From JABJAG01 sp038137215 (GTDB taxonomy: Bacteria; Pseudomonadota; Alphaproteobacteria; UBA6615), in NCBI GenBank assembly GCA_038137215.1, contig JAYQBG010000003.1:62001-126000 (forward strand): a stretch of DNA of 64,000 nucleotides. Reading direction: 5' to 3'. Shown here piece by piece: positions 1 to 8,835 of the stretch (the first letter of the stretch is position 1; the number at the start of each line of letters is the position of its first letter). Both the position numbers and the translations under genes were made by a program. The notes under the pieces were generated by a model that was not told the DNA's origin, ran no database searches, and was given only the letters and a program-made list of their open reading frames with translations.

Positions 1-1
1 C

Positions 2-592
2 CCGGCTGCCGAATGGGCCGCCGAAGAAGGCATTGCAGACGAGGAAATCCGCGACCGCCTTCAGGTCATGATCGACGAGAAGATGGCGGCCAAGGCCGTC
101 AATTACGGCGCCGATCTGATGCGCATGGCCGAGAAGAACCTGCTGTTGCAGATCCTCGACCAGTACTGGAAGGACCACCTGCTCCGCCTTGATCACCTGC
201 GTCAGGGAATCGGGCTGCGCGCCTTCGGTCAGAAAAATCCGCTCAACGAGTACAAGCGCGAAGCCTTCGACATGTTCCAGGACATGCTGGGGCGGCTGCG
301 GGAAGGTGTGACCCAGCTTCTCAGCCATATCGAGATTCAGGTCGATGTACCCAACCCCGTTCCTGAGCCGGAAACCCCGCGCGAGGCGAAACAGCAACCG
401 GCCATGGCCGGTCAGTTCGGGGATGCGCAGCCCGCCGACACCGAAGCCCCGGCGCGCCAGCCGGCCCGCAACGCGGCGGCGGCGGAGATGGACCCGAACA
501 ATCCCGGCACCTGGGGCAAGGTCTCACGCAACGCGGCCTGTCCCTGCGGGTCCGGCAAGAAATACAAGCACTGCCACGGCAAGCTGGCCTAA
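2..592 (+). CDS. secA: Protein translocase ATPase SecA, C-terminal part (5' end outside window)
   Basis: Only the last 196 residues lie in the window and the frame is open from base 2. SecA is the ATPase that drives preproteins through the SecYEG channel at the inner membrane. The visible part is the helical scaffold/wing end (KNLLLQILDQYWKDHLLRLD, then a region rich in GIGLRAFGQKNPLNEYKREA-type sequence), a Pro/Ala-rich linker of about 70 residues, and a terminal zinc-binding SEC-C motif CPCGSGKKYKHCHG, which in SecA contacts SecB and lipids. The gene converges on accA with only 34 bp between the two stop codons and no obvious terminator hairpin. Identification is secure; only the N-terminal limit is unknown. 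Confidence 0.97.
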   Translation, partial: PAAEWAAEEGIADEEIRDRLQVMIDEKMAAKAVNYGADLMRMAEKNLLLQILDQYWKDHLLRLDHLRQGIGLRAFGQKNPLNEYKREAFDMFQDMLGRLREGVTQLLSHIEIQVDVPNPVPEPETPREAKQQPAMAGQFGDAQPADTEAPARQPARNAAAAEMDPNNPGTWGKVSRNAACPCGSGKKYKHCHGKLA

Positions 593-626
593 CGTACGCC
601 AGCGCAGTTCGTCAGCAGTCGCAAAG

Positions 627-1580
627 TCAGACGAGGCCCGCCGTGCCCAGCGCGGCGAATTTGTCGCGGCGGTGGCGCTTGAGCGCTTCCCCATCCATAC
701 CGGCAAGTTCCTGCAGGCTTTCGCCAAGCGCAGCCCCCACGGCCTGAATGGCAGCGCCGGGTTCGCGCTGGGCCCCGCCAAGCGGTTCGGGAATGACGCC
801 GTCGATCAGGTTGAGCTGCATCAGGTCCTGAGCGGTGATCTTCAGGGCTTCGGCCGCATCCTTGGCCCGCGCCCCGTCGCGCCACAGGATCGAGGCGCAG
901 CCTTCCGGTGAAATCACCGAATAGATCGCGTGTTCAAGCATGAAGACCTTGTTCGCCGTGGCGATCGCTATCGCCCCGCCGGAGCCGCCCTCGCCGATGA
1001 TGACCGAGACAAACGGGACGGTCAGCCCCAGGCAGGACTGGATCGAACGGGCAATCGCTTCGGACTGTCCGCGCTCTTCCGCCCCCACGCCGGGATAGGC
1101 GCCGGAGGTATCGACAAAAGACAGCAGCGGCAGATCGAACCGGTTCGCCAAATCCATGACCCGCTGGGCCTTGCGATAGCCTTCCGGCCGCGCCATGCCG
1201 AAATTGTGGGCGATGCGGCTGTCGGTATCGTTGCCCTTTTCATGTCCCAGCACGGCAACGGCGCGGCCGCGGAACCGGCCTAGCCCGGCGACAAGCGCGG
1301 CGTCCTCGGAAAACAGGCGGTCTCCGGCCAACGGAACGAAATCCTCGATCAGCGCGCTCACATAGTCACCGCATTTCGGTCGGCCGGGATGGCGCGCGAC
1401 CTGGACCTTTTGCCAGGCATTCAGACGCCCATAGGTCTGGCGCAGCTGGCGCTCGACCTTCTCTTCGAGCTTGCCCACCTCGTCCGCGATATTGATCTCG
1501 CCATCGGAGAGATGACGCAGTTCCTCGATCTTGCCTTCAAGATCGGCGATCAGTTTTTCGAAATCGAGAAAATGTGGCAT
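627..1580 (-). CDS. accA: Acetyl-CoA carboxylase carboxyltransferase subunit alpha
   Basis: A 317-residue protein of the usual AccA length. With AccD it transfers the carboxyl group from biotin carrier protein to acetyl-CoA, making malonyl-CoA for fatty-acid synthesis in the cytoplasm. It begins MPHFLDFEKLIADLEGKIEE, the typical helical N-terminus, and then shows the crotonase-fold carboxyltransferase signatures: GHEKG, RPEGYRKA, the DTSGAYPGVGAEERGQ stretch, and the oxyanion-hole glycines in GEGGSGGAIA, followed by SPEGCASILW. It lies downstream of xerD on the same strand with a 54-bp gap, so it may be transcribed with the xerD operon, although separate promoters are possible. No anomalies are visible. 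Confidence 0.97.
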   Translation of the reverse strand: MPHFLDFEKLIADLEGKIEELRHLSDGEINIADEVGKLEEKVERQLRQTYGRLNAWQKVQVARHPGRPKCGDYVSALIEDFVPLAGDRLFSEDAALVAGLGRFRGRAVAVLGHEKGNDTDSRIAHNFGMARPEGYRKAQRVMDLANRFDLPLLSFVDTSGAYPGVGAEERGQSEAIARSIQSCLGLTVPFVSVIIGEGGSGGAIAIATANKVFMLEHAIYSVISPEGCASILWRDGARAKDAAEALKITAQDLMQLNLIDGVIPEPLGGAQREPGAAIQAVGAALGESLQELAGMDGEALKRHRRDKFAALGTAGLV

Positions 1581-1634
1581 GGGCGGTTTCTATACGCTTT
1601 CGGAGCCTGAAAGAAGGGGCCGGAACTGGTGCAA

Positions 1635-2588
1635 CTAGCGCCCCTTGGGCCAGGCAAGCGGATGATGTTCGGCCACCAGGCGCCGCATCCGCTCATCGAG
1701 GACATAGGTATAGATCTGCGTGGTGGAGATATCCGCATGGCCCAGCATCTGCTGGACGCTGCGCAGATCGGCATCGTGATGCAGCAGATGGGTGGCGAAG
1801 GCGTGCCGCAGCACATGCGGGCTGACCTTGCGCGGATCGAGATCGGCATCACGCGCCAAATCTTTCAGCATCTGGAAAAACCGCTGGCGGCTGAGCGGCT
1901 TGCCGCCCCGCCCGGGAAACAGATACGGCGAGGTCGCCCCCTCCGGCACGAAAGCCCCGCGCACGTCGAGATAGTCGCGCACCGCTTCACGGGCCGGCGC
2001 GCTGAGCGGGACCATGCGCTCCTTGTTGCCCTTGCCACGTACGATCAGGACTTCCGGGTCACGCTGCACCGCGGTCAGCGGCAGGCCCACCAGCTCGCTC
2101 ACGCGCATCCCCGTGGCATAGCAGAGTTCGACCATGGCGCAGAGGCGCCGCCCCTCCGGCCCCTCCCGCGTCTCCGCAACCCCGAGCAGCCGGGCCACAT
2201 CGTCTTCCGAGATGATCTTGGGCAGCGGACGTCCCTGTCGCGGGCTTTCCAGGATTGCAGTCGGATCGTCTTCGCGCAGGCCGTCGGCATAAAGAAAGCG
2301 GTAGAACTGACGCAGCGCGGACAATCGCCGCGCCGCCGTGCCGGCCGTCATGCCCTGCCCGTCAAGATGCTTGAGATAGCGCCGCAGATCGTCTGTCGAT
2401 GCGTCATCCAGCACCGCCCGCGCATCATCATTCCGGCCCGACAGAAAGACCGCCGTGTCTTCCAAATCTCGGCGATACGCGGCGAGCGTGTTGGCCGAAA
2501 CCCCGCGCTCGGCAATCAGCAGTTCGAGAAACGCTTCAAAATAGCAGCTGACGCGCGCGGGCGAGACAGCTTCGCGCCGGCGTCTCAC
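1635..2588 (-). CDS. xerD: Site-specific tyrosine recombinase XerD
   Basis: A 317-residue tyrosine recombinase which, with XerC, resolves chromosome dimers at dif next to the septum. The N-terminal SAM-like core-binding domain (residues about 15-105) precedes the catalytic domain, where the nucleophile set can be read: Arg in TGMRVSELVGL, Lys in RGKGNKERMVPL, His/Arg in SPHVLRHAFATHLL, His in LGHADISTT, and the Tyr nucleophile in IYTYV. Its start codon overlaps the stop of the upstream 625-residue protein by ATGA, indicating translational coupling. The position beside aroK on the opposite strand is the usual alphaproteobacterial location of xerD, which favours XerD over XerC. It ends in TAG. 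Confidence 0.93.
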   Translation of the reverse strand: MRRRREAVSPARVSCYFEAFLELLIAERGVSANTLAAYRRDLEDTAVFLSGRNDDARAVLDDASTDDLRRYLKHLDGQGMTAGTAARRLSALRQFYRFLYADGLREDDPTAILESPRQGRPLPKIISEDDVARLLGVAETREGPEGRRLCAMVELCYATGMRVSELVGLPLTAVQRDPEVLIVRGKGNKERMVPLSAPAREAVRDYLDVRGAFVPEGATSPYLFPGRGGKPLSRQRFFQMLKDLARDADLDPRKVSPHVLRHAFATHLLHHDADLRSVQQMLGHADISTTQIYTYVLDERMRRLVAEHHPLAWPKGR

Positions 2589-4462
2589 AGGGGTTCCGCA
2601 GCGAAGGTTTCCGCGACGATGGCTTCCCGCGCGAGCGCCTGCGCGGCATCGTTCACACCCACAGCGCTCAGCGCCCGCACCACCGCATCGATGACACTGG
2701 CATGGGGCCGATCACCAGACTGGCCGAGCGCATAGAGCGCATAAAGCACCGTTTCGGCCTTGCGACCGGCTTGTGATGCGCGGGACAGACCGGCGATCAC
2801 CGCGGCATCGGGCATGGTGGCCGGACCAGCCCCGCCGAGGGGCACGAGCCGCCATTGACTGTCATCGACATTGTCGCCGAGCGCGGCCAGGACCGCGAGC
2901 ACCGCGGCCGGATCACCGGCCTCCGGCTCGGCACCGGCAAAATTGATCCAGCGCTCCAGTCGCGAAGCACTCCATGGCACCGGCCCGCGCGGCGGTGTCG
3001 TCAGGAGCGGACGACCGGAGATCGGAGAGGTCGCACCGGTGTTGGCAGTCAGGTCAAAGCTGCCGGGCGCCGTGCGACCGATAGCCCGCATCGGGGGCCA
3101 GAGTGCCGCAGCCGCCCGCGCCAGATCGGGCACGATCGGTGCCTGCCGCAGCACCAGCCGGTACCAGTCCAGCGCCCGCTCATCATCCCCTGCCATCAGG
3201 GCCACCTCCGTGGCCGCGCCCGACAACCAGCCGAAATCGGGGGTGACGGGCACTGCCTCAAGGAGCGGCGTCGTTGTCAGAGCGATCACGTCGAACCCGC
3301 CTGAGGTGCGCGCGCGGGTCCAGGCTTCCCAGAGCGCTTCCGAACGGCCGATGGCATCGCTACGTCCTGCGGCTGCCAGATACAGATAGGCCAGGAGGCG
3401 ATGTTCGGAGACGTCCTGCGAGGAGACCAGCCCGGCCGCCACCGCCGCGTCATCGACATCGAGTTCTCGGTAAACTGCAACCGCGTCCGGCCCGGAGATC
3501 ACGCCCGCGCGCAGCGCCCTGTGTGCCGCCTTGAGACGCAGATCCGGGTCCATCTCCGCATCGGCGAGCAGGGCCGGCAACAGGCCGGGATCGAGCACAT
3601 CGATCCACGCGTCAGGAATATCCGCCCGGGCGGCCAACCAGAGCGCAAGCGTCATCAAATCCGGCGTCGTCAACTCCGATGCTTCACCGTCGCCCGGCAG
3701 GGAAATCTCGATTCCGTTGCCGCCGGAGGCCTGCAGGGCTGCATCGGCAAACAGCGGATCGACCGCGATCCCCTGTTCACGCATCAGGTCCAGGCCAAGC
3801 GCAGCCTGTCCGGGGTCGCCCTGCGCCACCTGGCAAACAATCAGCGCCTGCTGCCAGAACGCACTGGCATAGCTACCGTCATAGCCACGCAGTTGGGCGC
3901 ATCCGGCATCCAGCGCGCCGCGCGCGAACCGCGCACGCACAGCCGATTCGGCGACATGTTCCGGCACCGTGACACCGCCCGCCGCCGTTGCCAGACGAAC
4001 CGCGTCTTCACCGGCACCAATCGCAGCCAGCTTCGAAATCCGCAGCGCAAGAATACCTGACCCCTCGCGCCCGCCGGAGGGAGGTCTCGCCGCTGATGAC
4101 AGAACACGGCGCGCCAAGGCATAGCCCTCGCGATACGGATAGGTCTCGGGCAGGTTGCGCAGCAGGCGAAGCGCGTCGCTGCGATGGCTGCCCTGCCACA
4201 TGTCATCGCCCAGGCCGCCGCTTTCTTCGCCCAGAAGGCCCAGCGCATCCCCGGAGAGCGTTCCAAGGCCTTCCACAACCACCCCCCTTGGCTGGGCGCG
4301 CGAACCCGGATTTGCGGGACGACCGGTTTCCGGGGTCCGTTCCGTGGCGGGGGCGAGCGGCGCCAGCCGAATCGGACCACTTTGCTGTGCCATCGACGGT
4401 GTCGCTGTCAGTCCCAGGGTCAGAGCAAGCGCCAGACCAACTCGCGAAACGCCGCTCCTCAT
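2585..4462 (-). CDS. Conserved exported helical protein of unknown function
   Basis: A protein of 625 residues from ATG 4462. An in-frame ATG lies 36 codons further upstream, but 4462 is preferred because it is followed directly by a signal peptide (MRSGVSRVGLALALTLGL, then TATPSMA and QQ), and because it follows the stop of the small upstream gene by 7 bp. The mature part is Ala/Leu/Asp rich, with many short helical units resembling TPR/SEL-type solenoids (for example ALDWYRLVLRQAP and LYALYALGQSG). No enzymatic motif was recognised. It overlaps xerD by 4 bp (ATGA), so the two are co-translated. A periplasmic scaffold or adaptor role is a guess from the repeats and signal peptide only. Confidence 0.85.
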   Translation of the reverse strand: MRSGVSRVGLALALTLGLTATPSMAQQSGPIRLAPLAPATERTPETGRPANPGSRAQPRGVVVEGLGTLSGDALGLLGEESGGLGDDMWQGSHRSDALRLLRNLPETYPYREGYALARRVLSSAARPPSGGREGSGILALRISKLAAIGAGEDAVRLATAAGGVTVPEHVAESAVRARFARGALDAGCAQLRGYDGSYASAFWQQALIVCQVAQGDPGQAALGLDLMREQGIAVDPLFADAALQASGGNGIEISLPGDGEASELTTPDLMTLALWLAARADIPDAWIDVLDPGLLPALLADAEMDPDLRLKAAHRALRAGVISGPDAVAVYRELDVDDAAVAAGLVSSQDVSEHRLLAYLYLAAAGRSDAIGRSEALWEAWTRARTSGGFDVIALTTTPLLEAVPVTPDFGWLSGAATEVALMAGDDERALDWYRLVLRQAPIVPDLARAAAALWPPMRAIGRTAPGSFDLTANTGATSPISGRPLLTTPPRGPVPWSASRLERWINFAGAEPEAGDPAAVLAVLAALGDNVDDSQWRLVPLGGAGPATMPDAAVIAGLSRASQAGRKAETVLYALYALGQSGDRPHASVIDAVVRALSAVGVNDAAQALAREAIVAETFAAEPL

Positions 4463-4469
4463 GCCGGGA

Positions 4470-4601
4470 TCAACGCGGAAAACGATCGTTCGGGATCGTT
4501 TTCTCCACCTGTTCGCTCGGTGCCGGAATATCCCAGGTCGCGAGAAAGACGCCACCGGCGATAATCGCAATCAGGAAAATAGCCGCCAGAATTTTGAACA
4601 C
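4470..4601 (-). CDS. Small single-span membrane protein (43 aa)
   Basis: A short open frame read directly from the sequence. It starts at GTG 4601 with a strong GGAGG ribosome site 5 nt upstream, has one hydrophobic span (ILAAIFLIAIIAGGVFLA, about residues 4-21), then a polar tail with ATWDIPAPSEQ and a C-terminus IPNDRFPR. It ends 7 bp before the start of the 625-residue exported protein and so forms the first gene of the operon with that protein and xerD. An N-in anchor with a conserved-looking charged tail suggests a small scaffold protein. I have the impression that similar tails occur next to xerD/aroK in other alphaproteobacteria, but that needs a search. The function is unknown. Confidence 0.72.
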   Translation of the reverse strand: MFKILAAIFLIAIIAGGVFLATWDIPAPSEQVEKTIPNDRFPR

Positions 4602-4745
4602 ATTTACCTCCGCACCTCATATCGAGCCGCCGCCGGCAATATCTAACCTCGCGGGGCCTTGTTCAAACGCCTATTATGGCGGCACAACAATGGCGATTTC
4701 GCGACGGATCAGCCCCGCAAACGTCTGAAGTGAAGATAGCAGGTT

Positions 4746-5351
4746 ATGGTCGATTCTGAGCAACCCGAACCCGAGAGTGTTTCCCCCGCATCCGCCGGGG
4801 AAACCCCCGGTTTTGACCGCACCATCGTGATGGTCGGGCTGATGGGCGCCGGCAAATCCGCCGTCGGGCGGCGTCTTGCCGCGCGCCTGAACATGCCCTT
4901 CGTGGATGCGGATACCGAAATCGAGACCGCCGCGGGCTGCACGATTGCCGAGATCTTCGAACGCCATGGTGAAGCTGCCTTCCGTGACGGCGAAAGCCGG
5001 GTTATTGCGCGTCTGCTGGAGGGGCCGCCGATTGTTCTGGCCACCGGCGGCGGCGCCTTCATGGACGATGACACGCGTGCCCTGGTGGCCCGAACCGGCA
5101 TCTCGGTCTGGTTGCGCGCCGATCTCGACACCCTTGTCCAGCGCACCGCCAAGCGCAATCACCGCCCGCTACTGCGGGACGGCGATCCGGCCAAAACACT
5201 GAAAAACTTGATAGCGGTACGTCACCCGATCTATGAGCAGTCCGATATTGTCGTCGAGAGTGATGACAGCCCCCTCGACAAAACGGTGGATCGCGTGTGC
5301 AAGGCTTTGGATGCCTATCTCGCGCGGACTTCACGAAACGGAAACCCATGA
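4746..5351 (+). CDS. aroK: Shikimate kinase
   Basis: A 201-residue P-loop kinase that phosphorylates shikimate with ATP in the aromatic amino-acid pathway. After a 25-residue acidic N-terminal extension come Walker A (GLMGAGKSAVG), the shikimate-binding Asp of DADTEIE, the FRDGESRVI segment with its conserved Arg/Glu, the GGGAF loop contacting shikimate, and the lid/LID-Arg region RNHRPLLRDGD. The C-terminus holds the adenine loop region RHPIYEQSDI. Its stop overlaps the aroB start by ATGA, so the two consecutive pathway enzymes are translationally coupled. Transcription diverges from the small-protein/xerD operon across a 144-bp intergenic region. Confidence 0.96.
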   Translation: MVDSEQPEPESVSPASAGETPGFDRTIVMVGLMGAGKSAVGRRLAARLNMPFVDADTEIETAAGCTIAEIFERHGEAAFRDGESRVIARLLEGPPIVLATGGGAFMDDDTRALVARTGISVWLRADLDTLVQRTAKRNHRPLLRDGDPAKTLKNLIAVRHPIYEQSDIVVESDDSPLDKTVDRVCKALDAYLARTSRNGNP

Positions 5352-6481
5352 GCCAGAATTCCGATAGCACGCAAATCCTGCCGGTGGACCTCGGTGCACG
5401 GTCCTACGACATCGCCATCGGCCCGGACCTGCTGGACCGCGCCGGCAAATTGATTGCCGAACGGCTGGGCGAGCGGCAGGCGGTCATCATCACCGATTTC
5501 AATGTCGGCCCGCTCTATGCCGAGCGGCTGGAGGCCAGCCTCGCCGAGGCGGGACATCGCGGACGCACCATCCAGATCGACGCCGGCGAGCAATCGAAGT
5601 CCTTCCTCTATCTGGAAACCCTGCTCAACGACCTACTTTCCGAAGGGCTGGAGCGCGGAACCGTTCTGATCGCCCTGGGCGGCGGCGTGATCGGCGATCT
5701 GACGGGTTTCACCGCAAGCATTGCCCTGCGCGGCATTGAGTATGTCCAGATTCCCACCACCTTGCTGGCCCAGGTGGACAGTTCGGTTGGCGGCAAGACT
5801 GCAATCAACTCCCCCCACGGCAAGAACCTGGTGGGAACGTTTTATCAACCGCGCCTCGTCGTGGCCGACACGAGCACCCTGAAAACTTTGTCGGCACGTG
5901 AGTTGGGCGCCGGTTACGCCGAAACCGTGAAATACGGCCTGCTCGGCGATCCGGCGTTTTTCGACTGGCTGGAGCAGAATGGCGGTGAAAAGGTCCTGTC
6001 GGGCGATGCTGAAGCCCAGGTTCGCGCCATTGTGCGCGCTTGTGAAATGAAGGCGGAGATCGTGAATCAGGACGAGCGCGAGACCGGTCGCCGCGCCCTG
6101 CTGAATCTGGGGCACACTTTTGCACATGCGCTTGAGGCCGAAACCGGCATGGGCGAGACCCTACTGCACGGCGAGGCCGTCTCGATCGGGATGGTGCTGG
6201 CCTTCGATCTGTCGGTGGCGCTCGGGCTGTGTCCCGCGGAAGACGCCGAACGGGTGCGTTCGCATTTTCAATCGGTCGGCCTGCCCGTCACACTGCCCCC
6301 CCATCCGGAGGGGAACTGGGATGCGGCAACGCTGATCGATCACATGCGCCGGGACAAGAAAGTTCAGGACGGTCGGACCACATTCGTACTTGTGCGCGGC
6401 ATCGGCGACGCATTTCTGACCAATGACGTGGAACGCGCCGACCTTCTGCAGCTTCTCGACACCCTGGCCCAGGCGGACTGA
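5348..6481 (+). CDS. aroB: 3-dehydroquinate synthase
   Basis: A 377-residue NAD- and divalent-metal-dependent enzyme that converts DAHP to 3-dehydroquinate, the second step of the shikimate pathway. ATG 5348 was chosen because it overlaps the aroK stop by 4 bp and gives a normal length; the frame stays open upstream inside aroK. Recognisable motifs are the nucleotide-binding GGGVIGDLTGF, the PTTLLAQVDSSVGGKTAIN block, the KYGLLGD segment, and the metal ligands in GHTFAHALE and LHGEAVSIGM. The next gene (CNNM family) starts 25 bp downstream, so this is probably an operon aroK-aroB-CNNM. Nothing is unusual in the sequence. Confidence 0.97.
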   Translation: MSQNSDSTQILPVDLGARSYDIAIGPDLLDRAGKLIAERLGERQAVIITDFNVGPLYAERLEASLAEAGHRGRTIQIDAGEQSKSFLYLETLLNDLLSEGLERGTVLIALGGGVIGDLTGFTASIALRGIEYVQIPTTLLAQVDSSVGGKTAINSPHGKNLVGTFYQPRLVVADTSTLKTLSARELGAGYAETVKYGLLGDPAFFDWLEQNGGEKVLSGDAEAQVRAIVRACEMKAEIVNQDERETGRRALLNLGHTFAHALEAETGMGETLLHGEAVSIGMVLAFDLSVALGLCPAEDAERVRSHFQSVGLPVTLPPHPEGNWDAATLIDHMRRDKKVQDGRTTFVLVRGIGDAFLTNDVERADLLQLLDTLAQAD

Positions 6482-6506
6482 CTCTTAACGAGAGACTACA
6501 TTTCCC

Positions 6507-7808
6507 ATGGATGACTCCATCATACTCACGATCGTTTCGATCATTATCTTGCTGGCGTTTTCGGGGTTCTTTTCGGGCTCGGAGACGGCGCTGACAGGGG
6601 CCTCGCGCCCACGGATGAACCAGCTGGCCAGCGACGGCAACCGGCGGGCCAAGACGGTGACCCTGCTTCATGCCCAGCAGGAAAGCCTGATCGGCGGCAT
6701 CCTGATCGGCAACAACATCGTCAATATTCTGGCGTCCGCCCTGGCGACCAGCCTGCTGATCTCGCTGTTTGGTGACACAGGTGTCGTTTACGCCACGGTC
6801 GGCATGACCGTTCTGGTCGTGATCTTTTCCGAGGTCCTGCCGAAGACCTATGCCATACGGCACGCCGACGACATGGCCCTGACGGTCGGACCGATCATCC
6901 GGATCATCATCCTGGTGCTCAAGCCCCTGTCCAAGCTGGTCGAACTGGTGGTCAGCGCGCTGTTGCGCCTGCTTGGAGAGAAAATCTCCTCGGCGGAGGA
7001 TCAGGCCCGGGAGGAAGAACTGCGCGGGGCCATCCGGCTGCACTCGGACACCAATACGATCGCAGCCCATGAGGGTCTCATGCTGGGCGGCGTGATGGAT
7101 CTCGACGATATCGAAGTCGGTGAAATCATGACGCACCGCACGGACGTCAACATGGTCGATGCCAGTCTCTCACCCGGCGAAATCGTCACCCTCGTGCTGG
7201 ACTGCCCGTACACCCGCCTGCCGCTCTACAAGGACGATCCGGACAACGTCATCGGAATTCTCAACGCCAAGGGATTGCTTCGTGAAGTCCAGAACCATGA
7301 AGGCCATATCGACGAAATGGATATCGTCGCCGTGGCGGCAGAACCTTGGTTCGTTCCTGAATCCACCGATTGTCTGAGCCAGCTTCACGAATTCCGTGAC
7401 CGCCGCGAGCATTTCGCGATGGTGATCGACGAATACGGCTCGCTTCAGGGTGTGGTGACGCTGGAAGACATCATTGAGGAAATCGTCGGCGAGATCGACG
7501 ATGAGCACGACATTCCTGTGCCCGGTGTCCGGCGCCAGAGCGATGGCACCTTCCTGGTCGATGGCCGTGTGACAGTCCGCGACCTCAATCGCGAATTTGG
7601 ATGGAGGCTCTCCGACGAGGAAGCCTCCACCATTGCAGGTCTCGTCCTGCACGAAGCGCGGTTTATCCCCGAAGAAGGACAGAGTTTTGCGATCGCGGAT
7701 CTGAAGGTCGACGTTTTACGGCGGAGCGGCAATCAGCTGCGCCAGCTTCGGATTTCAACCCGCACGGCACCTGCCGAACCCGAAACCGCACCGCCTGCGG
7801 CAAGCTGA
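6507..7808 (+). CDS. CNNM/CorC-HlyC family membrane protein (DUF21 plus CBS pair)
   Basis: A 433-residue inner-membrane protein of the CNNM/CorC-type transporter family, whose members are linked to Mg2+/Co2+ efflux. The N-terminal DUF21 domain (residues about 1-190) has four hydrophobic segments, including the first one at IILTIVSIIILLAFSGFF and the conserved FFSGSETALTGASRPRM and SEVLPKTYAIRHAD motifs. A pair of CBS domains follows (GEIMTHRTDVNMVD; EYGSLQGVVTLEDIIEEIVG), then a C-terminal CorC_HlyC transporter-associated domain (RVTVRDLNREFGWRLSDEEA). It sits immediately after aroB, a common alphaproteobacterial arrangement. The transported ion cannot be told from sequence. Confidence 0.92.
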   Translation: MDDSIILTIVSIIILLAFSGFFSGSETALTGASRPRMNQLASDGNRRAKTVTLLHAQQESLIGGILIGNNIVNILASALATSLLISLFGDTGVVYATVGMTVLVVIFSEVLPKTYAIRHADDMALTVGPIIRIIILVLKPLSKLVELVVSALLRLLGEKISSAEDQAREEELRGAIRLHSDTNTIAAHEGLMLGGVMDLDDIEVGEIMTHRTDVNMVDASLSPGEIVTLVLDCPYTRLPLYKDDPDNVIGILNAKGLLREVQNHEGHIDEMDIVAVAAEPWFVPESTDCLSQLHEFRDRREHFAMVIDEYGSLQGVVTLEDIIEEIVGEIDDEHDIPVPGVRRQSDGTFLVDGRVTVRDLNREFGWRLSDEEASTIAGLVLHEARFIPEEGQSFAIADLKVDVLRRSGNQLRQLRISTRTAPAEPETAPPAAS

Positions 7809-7842
7809 ACCCGTCAATAGCCCTATCCCCGAGGACCCCGCG

Positions 7843-8409
7843 ATGCCCTTACCGCCCCCGGCTGAGCGCGAACAAATCCATACGCGCGAGGTGGTTTGCA
7901 CCGGATACCGGCGCACGGATGGATTGTGGGATATCGAAGGCCATCTGACGGACGTGAAGACCTATACCTTCTCCAACAAGGAACGGGGCGATGTGCCACC
8001 CGGCGAACCTGTTCACGAGATGTGGATTCGGCTGACCGTGGATGATGACCTCCACATCCACGATGTAGGAACCGTGACGGAATACAGTCCCTTCGGGATC
8101 TGCAAGGAAATTGCGCCCAACTTCAAACGCCTGATCGGGGTCACCATCGGACCGGGCTGGCGGCGAGCCGTCAGCCAGCGCCTGGGCGGGGTCGAGGGTT
8201 GTACGCATATCGTCGAGTTGCTGGGTCCGGTTGCGACCACGGCATTTCAGACGATTTTCCCGCTCAAGAGCAGCAACAGCCCCGAAGGAGCGGCGGCAGA
8301 CGGCCGGGCGCCACGGCTGCTAAACACCTGCCATGCGTTCCGCAGCGACGGACCGAAGGTCAAGGAACTGTGGCCTGACCACTACGATGGTCCGGACGCC
8401 AACTCGTAA
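7843..8409 (+). CDS. DUF2889 domain-containing protein
   Basis: A 188-residue soluble protein starting 34 bp after the CNNM gene. It matches the pattern remembered for DUF2889: an early VCTGYRRTDGLWDIEGHLTD block, the MWIRLTVDDDLHIHDV strand pair, CKEIAPNFKRLIG, then GPGWRRAVSQRLGGVEGCTHI and a C-terminal CHAFRSDGPKVKELWP. The family's biochemical role is not known to me; members are often found near aromatic or xenobiotic catabolism genes. No signal peptide or membrane segment is present. It could be the last gene of the aroK-aroB-CNNM transcription unit. The family call is from memory of the motif pattern. Confidence 0.8.
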   Translation: MPLPPPAEREQIHTREVVCTGYRRTDGLWDIEGHLTDVKTYTFSNKERGDVPPGEPVHEMWIRLTVDDDLHIHDVGTVTEYSPFGICKEIAPNFKRLIGVTIGPGWRRAVSQRLGGVEGCTHIVELLGPVATTAFQTIFPLKSSNSPEGAAADGRAPRLLNTCHAFRSDGPKVKELWPDHYDGPDANS

Positions 8410-8427
8410 AAAGCTGTTGAGTCGAAT

Positions 8428-8727
8428 TTAGATGTAGGCGCGCCGCGCGGCGGTGCGTTCCGTGCGGAACGTCGCGTCCCCGGCATGCGACCGCTCGAAC
8501 TGAGCGGCCTTGCGGCTTGCCTGATCGGCTGCAAAGTAACTTGCAATGAACACGCGGATTGCCGCCGTGCGGCCCATCTCGCCAAGATGACCGTCGATCA
8601 GAGTGCACAATTGATCGATGCTCATGTTTTCGCGCGTTGAAATGTCTGTCAGTGCCGTCCAGAATTCAGGCTCAAGACGCACACTGGTGCGCAATGTTCC
8701 AACTGTAATGTTCCGATTGACCAACAT
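8428..8727 (-). CDS. Ribbon-helix-helix domain protein
   Basis: A 99-residue protein whose first half fits the ribbon-helix-helix (RHH_4-like) fold: a beta strand TLRTSVRLEPEFWTALTDI followed by two helices (RENMSIDQLCTLIDGH; RTAAIRVFIASYFA). Such proteins are normally dimeric DNA-binding regulators or chaperone-like partners. The remaining 35 residues are polar and arginine rich (KAAQFERSHAGDATFRTERT), with no recognisable domain. It converges on the DUF2889 gene, with 18 bp between stops. It is not adjacent to a toxin-like gene, so an antitoxin role is not supported. The DNA target is unknown. Confidence 0.8.
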   Translation of the reverse strand: MLVNRNITVGTLRTSVRLEPEFWTALTDISTRENMSIDQLCTLIDGHLGEMGRTAAIRVFIASYFAADQASRKAAQFERSHAGDATFRTERTAARRAYI

Positions 8728-8835
8728 CGCTCTGCCTTCTCCGTCCGCCAGGACTTTGGGACCCCGAATTCATCAAAGATAAGCCTCGCGCGCCCTATTT
8801 GCAACACATTCAAATAATTCGCTTCATAGTTGAAC

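Noticed and set aside
1629..2735. Long open frame of 368 residues antisense to xerD
   Set aside because: Its composition (Arg/His/Pro rich, low-complexity) is that of a shadow frame in high-GC DNA, and the opposite strand encodes an intact recombinase.
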